A stretch of DNA of 64,000 bases from Edaphochlamys debaryana (Eukaryota; Chlorophyta; Chlorophyceae; Chlamydomonadales): NCBI GenBank assembly GCA_016858145.1, contig JAEHOE010000072.1, positions 434,001 through 498,000 on the forward strand. The letters run 5' to 3'. The notes under the pieces are model-generated. The model did not search any database. It saw only the letters and a list, made by a program, of their open reading frames with translations, and was not told where the DNA came from. Both the position numbers and the translations under genes were made by a program. Shown here one piece after another: positions 23,239-34,000 of this stretch. Every line of letters starts with the position of its first letter. The first letter of the stretch is position 1.

Positions 23239-26200
23239 AGCTGCGCGCCCGACCGCACCCGGTAGCCCTTGGGCACACACCATGAGCCCAGCTGCACGCC
23301 CTCCGCCTGCATGCGGGAGGTCTGGGGCTCCGTGAGGCCCAGGACCTGGGGGTTGGGGGTTGGCGGTTGGCGGTTGGGGGTTGGGAGGGGGATGCGGGCG
23401 TTTACGTGCGGGTCGGGTGGGGTGATGGGAAGGCGAATCGGGTGTGGAGGCGTCCAGGTCCGTCGCGCTGACAGCAGCTCCTGCAAGCCGCTCTTGGCCG
23501 CAAGGTCACCCACCGGCGCACCCTGACGATCCTCACAGGCCCTTCCCAGGCCCACCCCAGGTTCAGCCCCGGCCCACCCCGGGCCCTTCCTACCTTCTCG
23601 TACAGCGCGTCGTTGGTTGCGACCAGCGACCTGTCGAACACCGAGTAGGCCAGTCCGTCGGCGGTGGTGATGCGCCCCCCCGCCTCCTCCAGGATGATGG
23701 CCCCCGCCGCCGCGTCCCAGGGCTTGAGGTTGTACTGCCAGTAGCCGTCCAGACAGCCTGGGGGAGGGGAGGGGCGGAGAGGGAAAGAGGGGGCTGAGGG
23801 GTGTTGCGGGGGGAGGGAAATGGGGTTGTACTGCCAGTAGCCGTCCAGACAGCGTGGGGGAGGGGAGGGGCGGAGAGGGAAAGAGGGGGTTGAGGGGTGT
23901 TGCGGGGGGAGGGAAATGGGGTTGTACTGCCAGTAGCCGTCCAGACAGCCTGGGGGAGGGGAGGGGGAGGACGGGAGGGGAGGGGGAACCAGGGGAGGGG
24001 TTAGCGGGAAGGAGATGAGAGCCCGGGCCTCAACTCCAAGCCTGGGCCACAGCCAGCTGTAGTGCAGTACAGGCTTTGGTGATTGCCCCTAAGACCCGCT
24101 CCGCCTCGTGCCTTCGCTTCCTCGCCCTCTCCGCCCCGCCCCCCTCCCCTTCCCCAGCGCGCCCCTCCCTGCCCCCACGCACCCATGGCCAGGCGCCCCA
24201 CACCGCAACCGCCTCGACCCCGCCCCTGCCTTCACCACTCCTCTCGCCCCTTCCCTTCCCTCCCCTCCCCCACCCTTTCTCCCCTCCGCCCCTTCCCCCT
24301 CCCCTCCCTGCCCCCACGCACCCATGGCCAGGTGGCACAGGTTGGCCGCCGCCGCCCCCGACATGCGCACGCCCCGGCACTGCTCCGTGAAGGAGCGGTG
24401 CAGCGCAGACAGCTGCGGCCACATGTCCTCGTAGTACACCAGCTCCGTGGCCTGCGGGCGGTTGGCGGTTGGTGGTTGGGCGGTTGAGCGGTTAGATGGT
24501 GGCTGGACTGGAGGGTTGCCGAGGCCATGGTACCCCTGAGTGCCCCTATCCCTTCTTCCCTCCCTACCCCTCCTCTCCCCTGCCCAGGCCCTGTCCAGGC
24601 CCTCCCCGGGCCCTCCCCAGGCCCTCCCCGGGCCCCGTGCACGCACGATGAGGGCGTCCTTGAGCTCCTTGACGCGGGACACAAAGATCTGCTGCCCGTC
24701 CACGAAGGCTCCGCCTGGGGGGGAGGTTTGAGAAGGATGGGATGGGAGGAGTTGGGCGGGAGCGAAGGAGACAAACACGCAAGAATAGAGCGGCGTGAGG
24801 GGGTACGGGGTTACGCAGGGAAGGGCAGCTTCTGCTGCTGCAGCCCGCGCCCTCTTGACCGCCAGCCCCCAGCTCCCGGCTCCGCCTCCGGCCCCGGCCC
24901 GCGCCCCACCGTTGCGGGAGGCGGTGAAGGTGCGGGTGGTCCACTGCTTGGGCCCCCCGATGAACTCCACCACGCACCCAGCCACCGGCGTAGCGTGCCT
25001 GGAAGGGGAAAGGGGGCAGCCGGCCTTCTGAGCGGGAGAGGGCTGGGCGCGGACATGGTCACGGGCACGGGGCTGGGCAGAACGCGCCCAAGAGAAAGCT
25101 CGAGCCACAGGGCAGCTGAAACGCCCTGGCCTCCGCCCCCTGACCGTCACGCAGACACCGCCATGCCCCCAACCCTGTACGCGTCCCATCCCGCAGAAGG
25201 CCCCTGCAATCCCACCTCCCCCACCCCCGTCCCCGGAACGGCCCCCACCTGAGCACGCCCACCGAGACGCAGAAGGACTGATACCCATGCGCGAAGTTGA
25301 CCGTGCCGTCCAGCGGGTCAACGCACCTGTACGGCCATACGGTACGGCACGTCAGGGCGGGGCACACCGTTGGCAGGTGACGGCTGCTCAATACCGGTAA
25401 GCCCGATTGCACCCTAGCGGCAGACGCTCGCCCACGCTCCGCGCCGTGCGACCCATGAGCTCTACCCGGGCCCAACCGCCCGCCTCCAACCGCCCTCCTC
25501 CAACTGCCAACCGCCAACCGCCAGCCGCCACCCACCACAGGTAGTCGCTGCCGACGTCCCCCAGCACGCCGCCCTCCTCCCCCAGCACCGCGTGCCCCGG
25601 GAAGGCGGCCTGGATGGCCCCCACCACTGCCGCCTCGGAGGCCCTGTCGGTCTCCGTCACTGGGGTGGGAGCAGTGGTGGGGAAGGGTGGGTGGATGAAG
25701 TAAGAGCCGTAAGGGCCGAGTGTGGCCTGCCATGCGAGCGCGCTGTGCGCTGGTGGCACGGCCGGTCCGCATTTGGGGCCCCTGCCGCCCCCCCCCCGCC
25801 GCCCTACGTCCTCCCTTGCCCTCCCCCCACCCCTCCCACCCCCCATCCCCCACCGATGTCTGTGCCCTCCTTGTACGTGATGCTGCGGGGCTTGTCGAGA
25901 GCCGCCATGACCACCTGGTTGGGGGGCGGGGGATGTGTGGGTTGGGCGGCAGGGGATGGGGTGGTGGTGACTGGGTGGGCGGGACACGCCTGACGCCTGA
26001 CGTGTGCACCCGTCGTGGGGCGGATCGTCGAACAGTGCTTGTGTAGCATTGTGCATAGAGCATTGGCATGGGACTGACCCTGGTCATGGCACAACCGTCC
26101 AAGCTTGCAGCTGAGAATGCCGCCTGCGGCTGGCCCACTTTCTCACTCCCGGCCCTCCTGCCTCCCTTCTACCGCCATGCCACCACTGCTTCCTCTATCG

Positions 26201-26406
26201 TCCTTCGCGCCTCGCCATGCCTCCCGCAGCTTGCGGTCCGCCCCCCATCCTCTAGCCCTCCCGCTCGCTCCCCTGCCTCCCTTCCTGCGCACCGCGTGTG
26301 TTCGCTGCCCTTCCCCCTTTTCCACCTCCCTCCCCCGCCCCCCACGCACCTCTGTCCCCGCCTGTGCCGCCTTCTTAGCCACCGCCAACAGCTCATCCGC
26401 AGCGAC
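23229..26406 (-). CDS. IMPL1: Inositol monophosphatase family protein, IMPL1 type (first exon not found)
   Basis: Exons in transcript order: 26406-26350, 25914-25854, 25659-25536, 25326-25249, 24998-24910, 24714-24647, 24451-24322, 23757-23594 and 23345-23229. They total 888 nt in one closed frame (295 residues plus TAG). Metal and phosphate motifs are present: LGEEGG, VDPLDGTVNFAHGY and LKPWDAAAG. Conserved phrases such as KPRSITYKEGTD, VVEFIGGPKQW and SVFDRSLVATNDA match plant IMPL1 rather than the histidinol-phosphate phosphatase IMPL2. Plant IMPL1 is plastidial and dephosphorylates inositol monophosphates, so that role is inferred here. A transit peptide is expected upstream, but no exon between 26.4 and 28.0 kb was convincing. 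The gene is convergent with sulfatase 1 and divergent from sulfatase 2. Confidence 0.85.
23728..23970 (-). repeat. 96-bp tandem repeats duplicating an IMPL1 exon start and splice acceptor
   Basis: Units begin at 23728, 23824 and 23920. Each carries the first 30 bp of the exon 23757-23594 plus its upstream intron. The unit at 23728 is the real exon edge. The middle copy has lost the acceptor AG by one change, while the third keeps an intact acceptor. Confidence 0.85.
24163..24332 (-). repeat. Duplicated exon end and 5' splice site in IMPL1
   Basis: A 31-bp sequence covering the end of the exon 24451-24322 and its donor (24302-24332) is present again inside the following intron at 24163-24193, 139 bp away. 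Confidence 0.75.
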
Positions 26407-28008
26407 CTAGGGGGGGGGAAAACGGGGGTGGCGTGAATAGTGGGGACCGGGCGGGCGACGGGGGCGGAGAGATGGTTAGGTGGGAACAGGAGCGGGGGCA
26501 CGCGTGGGAGGGCGGAGCCCGAGTGCGTAGCGGGGTTCAGGGGAGAGAGCGGTGCGCGCAGAGCCGTGGCCAGGCAGGCAGTGGAGTTGGGTTGGTGAGG
26601 GGCATTAGTGCGTCGAACGCCCCAAGCGCCCGAGGCAGAAGCGAGGGAACGCGGGCCCAGGGTTCGAGACCAACCCATGCTGAGGCGCAGCGGGCGGCTT
26701 CCGGCGGCTCCAAGTCACAACCCACGAGTCCGCGAGCCGGCCGCGGACCGGCACGGACCGGCACGTGCCCACCACCTTCACCCCTGCCTGAGCCCCCACC
26801 CACTTCACCCCCTGCCACCCCTGGCTGTCAGGTTGTAGCTTCCTAGCGCGCTGCGCGTGCCGGCTGCTGAAATGGCCCCTGGATTCTTCCCTCCTCCAGC
26901 CCCTTGGGTCCGGGAAGGTTCCTTCGTGCCGACTCGAGCAGCACGCATACCACAATGCGCCCGGGGCGCTCTCGACCGACCCACAAGGCTTCACCCAAGC
27001 TACTTTCGTCAACAGCACCTAGTAACTGTTCGCACCTTGGCGCGGACCAGGACCGAGGCACGTTGCCGGCGAGCAGTGCCGATCGCGGAGCACAGTTTGC
27101 CCTGTCGCCGGCTGCCAACAACGGGATTGCGCTGAAGGGCCTGCATTTCTGTGCTTGCGATCTAATTGAAGGGGAGCGAGTTTCTGAGTCGGCGCGTCTC
27201 GGTAATGCTCTCGGGACAAACGTTTCGGGGCCGCAAGCTGGCGGCAGGGGTGAAGCAACAACTTGTGAACGCTTGGAATACTGTAAGTTGTGGAGGTAAC
27301 GCATCCACACCTGGATTGACAGCGGCTCATTGCCGCACGCAGGCGTACCGGCTGCTGTCCGCCTGCATCGTGCATCATGCAGAGGGCCCACCCGCGCCCT
27401 TGTAAAATGCTGCAGTTAACGGAACAATAGCGGGGGGCGACCTCGGTGGCATAGTGGCAGGGCCCAAGGGCGGGGAGGGGGTGCACCTGCTCTTGGGCGG
27501 GGACGGCGGGGAAGGACGGGTATGGCGTGCCATCGCACGCCGGGCCCGACGCGGGTCCTAGCTGCTGATGTAATGTTGAATGGCACTCATACACGCATCG
27601 TGTTCCAAGTCCTCCAAGTCCTCCGGACCGGGAGGGTCCGGCCCGTCTGACTTACTCACATCTGCCATCGCACACATACGCGCTGATGATGTTGAAGCAA
27701 ATACTTACTGTAGCTTATACGTGTCTGCCAGTGCGACTGCCACACGCGAGCGCGGAAGTTCTGCGAACGGTGGGCGCGCTTCTGTCTCACTGACCCAGTC
27801 CTCAGCGTGTGTATTGGCTGACTCTACTGGAAGACTTCTAAACCTATATGAAAAACACACTGCCATACCGCACGCTTGCCTGTTGCAAGCGCATCCCGGC
27901 GCGGCCAGGAGCCCAGTAGCGCGACGGTGGCGGACATGCTCTAAGCTTAGGCTCGCTTACTTCAAATGGGGTGACCTCTTCTCTGTGGGTGCGCGAGACG
28001 CGCCGGCC
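26407..28008. other. Divergent spacer between IMPL1 and sulfatase 2
   Basis: This must hold the missing first exon of IMPL1 and both promoters. A minus-strand ATG at 27018, with a possible donor near 26815, could encode a leader, but its composition is not convincing. No TATA box or other motif could be assigned. Confidence 0.4.
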
Positions 28009-31000
28009 ATGCCGTCGGGATGGTGGACCTCACTGCTGGCGCTGGCGCTGACGCTGCTGATGGAAGCAGCAAAAGCGGCAAGCAGCAAACCCAACATCAT
28101 TATGATTTTGACGGTGAGGCTTTGCCACCGGTCAGCATCCTGGCCGAGGACCTGGGTAGCTGGCGATGCCACCTTGCCCTCCGTGTCGTGAATGCTATCA
28201 CCCTCGGAGCAATGCGGGGAAGGGTCTTCGCTGTGGCAGCGGGGCTGTTATGTCTGCAACAGGGGCCCGGGTCGCGGGGCCGGGGGGGGGGCTGCCAAGT
28301 GCAGGGCCGCCGCCCCAAGCGCCCTCGGCCCTTCAGCTTGGGCGCATCGCAGTGTGGGGGCGCGGGCCCGTCCACGACTCATTCAACGTCACAGCCGGGA
28401 CAGAGTCTGGAGCACACGGCGCCGCACTCCCGGGCTCTGGGCCTCGGGCGGTGTTCTGATCTGGCTGCGCAGCAGCCAGCCTGCCTCAGCAGTGCGGGAG
28501 CTGCGCCCTGCGAGGGCCGCGGCCCGCGTGCCGGGCCGTGCTGTGCGTGGCAGCGGCGCACGCATGGCCCTTGGGAGGGGCGGCCGGGCGGCGGGGCGGC
28601 GAGGCCCCGGGCAGGAGCCAGGCCTGCCGTCTTCTCAGCGCCAGCAGCCCCCTGCGTGTCACCCCAATAGCGACATGCACGTGGACACTCACGACGTCCA
28701 CGTGTGCCCTGCGCCGTGTGCCGTACGCCCTTGCCGTACGCAGGACGATCAGGACTACGTGCTCAACTCCACGCACCCGCGGTACATGCCGGAGCTGGAC
28801 CGACTGATGCGGAGGCGGGGTGAGGGGGGCGGCGGGGGGGGGGGGGGGGTTTCAGGGGGGGTTGGCACGGGGCAGGGGGCACGGGGGTGGCAAGGGAGGG
28901 GGCGCCGCAACAGGGCGCTGGGGTCTTGGCATGTGTGTGGGATGCGCAAGTGGGCACGGGGGCCTCAACATCACGCGTGCGTCCTCGTCAGAGGTGGAGG
29001 GGATGGGTTCTGTCGTGGGGCTTGCGGGGCCATGGGGGCCTGCGGGGCCTGCCCTAGGTCCCCCATGCTGACTTTCTGTCGCAATGCGCTGCGCTCCCCC
29101 TGCAGGCCTGGAGGTGCGGCACTTCACCACCCCCATCGCCTCCTGCTGCCCCTCGCGGACCGCCTTCATGACGGGAAGGTGTGCGGGGCTGGAGGCGAGG
29201 ACGAGTTCAATGGGGGGTGTTGGACGGCAAAGATGCGGTTGGAGGGGTTTTCGACGACCGCTTCTGTGCACGTCACGGGGGCTTCAGCTGGCTGGCTAGG
29301 ATGAGGAGCGGAGGGGGGGGAGGCTTCAGCAGCTGAGGCGACTAGGAGCCGCCGTTTCCCATCCTCCCTCGTCCGCTCCATGCCCCCTGCCCCCAGGTAC
29401 TGTCACAACACCAACGTGACCACCAACTCATGGCCGCTGGGTGGGGCCGCCGGGGGCCGGGGCCGATGGGACTGGGTTGATGTGACCGGAATGCTCGGAC
29501 AGAGCTGTGGCGGGCACCGGAAGGTGCTCCTGGCAGGGCAGGGCGGAGCAGCGCACGTCCGTGATGCCGGTACCTAGGCCGGCATGGGCTGAACCGTACG
29601 AGGCTACTACCTCCCTACCACCCTACTGCCACGACGAGCGGTCGCCTCGTTCTTGAGGGCTTGACCCTCTTTCACGCCCCTGCGCCCCTCCCCTCAGGCG
29701 GTCACGTGCGGTTCATGTTGGACGAGCTGGACGAAGACTACCTGCCCGTCTGGCTGCAGGTGTGGGGGGGGGGCCGGGGCGGCGCCGGGGGTTCAAGGGT
29801 GCAGGCAAACCAGAGTGGGTGAAGTGGAGACTGGGAGGCGAGGAGAGCGAGTTGCATGGTCGGACGCGAGCCCTCGTGCGCGCAGCCCTCACCCCATGGC
29901 GGAGTCGGGTCGAGTGCACCACACCGCCATGCTCCTCCCCCCCCGCAACTCATCCCCTTCACCGCCGCCCTCCCCCCCTCCCCCCGGGGCCGCCGGCTAC
30001 CGCACCTACGCGGTGGGCAAGCCCCCTATACCCCAGCCCATACGTGCTGCTGGGCCCATACACACACGCTTCTTTCCCCCGCCCCCCCAATGCCCCCCCC
30101 TGCCCCCAGGCCGCCGGCTACCGCACCTACCTGGTGGGCAAGTTCCTCAACGGCTTCACGGAGGACTCCGTGTACGACCTGGGCTGCCCGCGGGGGTGGG
30201 ACGTGCTGGGTGAGGGCCCGAGGGGGGTGGGTGGGTGGGGCGGGCTGTAGGCTGAGGGGGCTGGAGGCTGGGCGTTTGGAACCGGGGGCCGGGGGCGAGG
30301 GGGTGGACGGTGTGGGGAGGCGGGGCGCCGTCCGTCGTCACCAGGCGTGCCCCGCCTCTCTCTGTTGCCTCCCCCAAACCTCCGTCCACTCCCCGACCCC
30401 CAACCCCTGCGCTCTTCCCCCTCCCCTGCCCCCCCCCAGACGCGCTGCTGCAGGGGGACACGGGGAGCGCCGAGGAGCTCCACAACAGAGACGTGAGCGG
30501 CCAGGGACTCTCCAGGGGGGGCTGGGGAGCGTCTTGGGGAGCCAGGAACGCTCCGAGCGCTTAGGCCCAGGGGTCACCAACCTGGGCCAGCCCTCGGGCA
30601 ATGGCCAGGGCAGCACCACGGGAAAGCGCCTACTGCTATGTGCCCTGCCGCGCTTGGTCACCTGCGCTCTTCAGTATCCGCACGCTGCTTCCCTTTCCCC
30701 CTCACAGCCCTCCTTCTCCCCTAAACCCCGGGTCCGGCCCCCCCACTCCTCCTCACAGACGCCGCGCTTCATGGCCAACTGCCGGCGGCGCGAGTCGTTC
30801 GACAAGGAGTTCCTCGAATTAGTCATCCGCCGGAAGGCGCTGCAGTACATCGAGTGAGCACGGGACCGACTGGCCAGGTCACATGGGGCGCTTGAGCGCT
30901 CGAGCGCGGGCACAGCATTGACACCAGCCGCATGGGCTGTGCCTCATAGCGATCCGCGCATCCCGGCATTGGCGTGCGGGAGGTCTCCGCGTTGTGGTCA

Positions 31001-34000
31001 ACAAGAGTGTCTGCCCATGCACTCTGGCCTGCAGGCAACCGTTGTTCAAGACATTGATAAATGACATACGATCCGCACGTCCCGCACAGGCGGCCGCGCT
31101 TGTCATGTTCGGGTAACACGCTCTATGCCCCACCTGCCCTGCCTACCCCCCCTCCCCCCTTGCCCCTGACAGCGATGCTGCGGCCTCCCGGCAGCCCTTC
31201 TTCATGATGATCAACACCTTTGCGCCGCATGACGCCATCGCGTCGGCGCAGGCGGTGCCGGACGTGGAGCCGCGGTACAAAGATCTGTACGGCGACGTAC
31301 AGCTGCCCAAGGTACGGCCGTGCGCCACTTCGCCAGCCGTATCCGTCTTTCTAACCCACCCCACCCCTGCAGAGCTCCAACTTTGGCGTCAGCGTGCCCA
31401 AGCAGATCGGGTACTTCTGGCCCGTAAACTCGGACGATATTGTGAGACGGGGCTGGGTTTCAAGGGACGTGGTTAGCGTGGTAAGACGACCAGGGCGGGT
31501 GTTCAGCCCTGGTCTCAGGGGCTGGGCGTCCGAGGGCATCGAGGCACGTGCCGCCGTGCAGCCGTGCTGCCCCGTCGCACCCCTGCCTCCGCCCCACCTC
31601 CCACCGCTGGTCCGCCCCGCTCGCCCTTCGCTCCCCCTCCGCCCCTTCCCCTCTGATCCTCCGCTCCCCCCTCCCCCTCCGATCCCCCCTCCTCCTCTGA
31701 GCCTCTACCCTCCTCCTCCCCTCCCTCCCTCCCTCCCTCCCTCCCTCCCTCCCTCCCTCCCTCCCTCCCTCCCTCCCTCCCTCCCTCCCTCCCTCCCTCC
31801 CTCCCTCCCTCCCTCCCTCCCTCCCTCCCTCCCTCCCTCCCTCCCTCCCTCCCTCCCTCCCTCCCTCCCTCCCTCCCTCCCTCCCTCCCTCCCTCCCTCC
31901 CTCCCTCCCCTTACAGAGGGCCCAGATCACGGAGCGCTACCGGGCCCGCCTGCGCTCGCTGCGCTCCGTGGACGACACGCTGGGGGCGGTGGTGTCGGCG
32001 CTGGCATGCCGGGGGCTGCTGGAGGACACGGTGCTGGTGTACACGTCGGACAACGGTAGGGGTGCCGTGGGGGTAGGGGGGCGGTGGTGCTGGTGTACAC
32101 GTCGGACAACGGTAGGGGCGGGGTGGGGGCCTTGGGGGGTGGGGGAAGGGGCATGGGTTGTGCGGGTAGTAAACAGTGAGCGGGGTCGGGTCGCGGGGTG
32201 AAATGGGCCCCGTAAGCGGTGGTTCCTACACTCGCTACCTCCTACCTCCTACTCCTTACCTCCGGCCTCCGCCCCCAGGCTTCAAGCTGGGGAACCACAA
32301 CATAGCGCAGGAGAAGTTTACGCAGTACGAGGTGGGTGGGGGGTGGGGTGGAGGCGGGGCAGAGGGGTGTTGGAGGGGGGGCAGATAGAGGCGGGCACAT
32401 GGCCCCAAACGCGGCCCAGCCTGACTTGACGTCCCCTTCGCTAACATTTTACTGGTCCAAGTCTGCTCGATCGTCCTTGGCCTTTGCGCCTGACCTGTCT
32501 CCCCTTCTCAGCCTCCTCCCTTCTCCTCCCCCCCCCTGACAGGAGGACGTGCGCGTGCCCTTCCTCATGGCCGGACCGGGGGTGCCACGTGGCATGGCCA
32601 CGGGCATGGAACTGCAGGCGTCCATGCTCGACCTAACCGCCACAATCATGTGGCTGGCAGGTGCGTGGACGAGCGTTGACCGTCGTTGACCGAAGGCGCG
32701 AACGCGCTCCACGCACTATGCCTCTCGTGCCCGCCGACCGCCCGGGGGCTGCTTCGACTCTGGCGAGAGCCAGCCGGTCCTCAGCTTGTGCCTCCCTTCC
32801 GCCTGCTTGTATATGCGTCAATCCACTCCCCTTCGTTCCTGTCCCTTGCATGATGACCTTTCATCCCTCCGCCCCAGGCGCCAGCTCCCAACAGCACCCC
32901 GTGGACGGCACTCCCCTGCCGCTGCCGGACCTGCTGGCAGCTTCCTCGCGCACGCCAAAACCGTCGGGCGCATCGCCGCCCGACTCGGACCGTTCGTACT
33001 ACTGCACGAAACCGCCGCCGCCGGCGGCGCCGCTGCCTCAGGCGCCCGTCTGGCCCCGGATGCCGCCGCCAAGGCGGGCGGGCGGGCACGGCGGGGATGA
33101 AGAGGGCGCGCCGCCGGACGGGGAGGACGGGGCATTGCGGCGACCGCCGCCGCCGCCGCGCTTCCCGCCAAACGTGGGTCGGGCTTCGTGCTGCGGGCTT
33201 CGTGCTGCGGGCTGCGGCCAGCATTCAGGAGGGGGAAGGCGGGAACGGGGTGATGAAGGATGCGATACCTTTCGTGTGCGTGCACAACCCTGCCCTTCAA
33301 AGGGCCCACCCGTCCCCCTCGTGCTGACTCTCGCAGACACGGCCCCGCGTCTTCCGGAGTCCACCTCCCTCAACTCCCTCGCCGCCGCCGGCACCACCAC
33401 CGCCGTCGCCCCCACCAGCGGAGCTCTCGCCGCCCCACGCACCGACGGCGTCAGCGCCGCCGCTGTCGCCCGGGGCCGTCGAGCAGCTGCCGCCCCCGCC
33501 GCCGCCACACAGGCCCGGCGGCGGCCTTGCGCTGCCGCCGCCGCCGCCCTGGTGGGTCATCTGGAGCCAGAATCCACGGCCACCGCCGTCGACGGCGGCG
33601 GAGAACGACCCAACGCCGCCGCTAGCAGCTAGGCCTCCGCCGTCATTGCCGCCGCCGTCGCCGTCGCCGTCGCCTCCGCCGGGGTCGCCCCAGCCGGTGA
33701 AGCGGAGGCCACGGCGGCCGCGGCGGCCGGCAGAGCCGTGGTATCCGGACTCCGCACCGCCGCCGACGTTTGACGGCGACGGCGCTCCAGGGAATGACCC
33801 CGGTGAGGCGCCCTACGCTCCGCTGCCGGGGCTGCCGCCGCCACCGGAAACGCCGCCACACGCGCCTCCGCCGGACCAGCCGCCGCCGGGGCTGCCGCCG
33901 CGGGGGCCACCTCCGCCAAGGCCGCCTCCGCCAGGGCGGCCACCGGGGCGGCCGCCGCCGGGTGTACCGCCGTCAGCGCCGCACATGCCGCCGCCGCCAG

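Noticed and set aside
23349..23387. GGTTGGC repeats as telomere-like sequence
   Set aside because: The unit differs from the known algal telomere repeat and occurs only in short patches next to splice sites.
24089..26138. Long minus-strand open frames of 410 and 359 codons
   Set aside because: They join true IMPL1 exons with intron sequence that happens to lack stops.
31394..32059. Open frame with long SLPP repeats
   Set aside because: It reads through the (CCCT)n intron; flanking parts are sulfatase exons in splice-supported frames.
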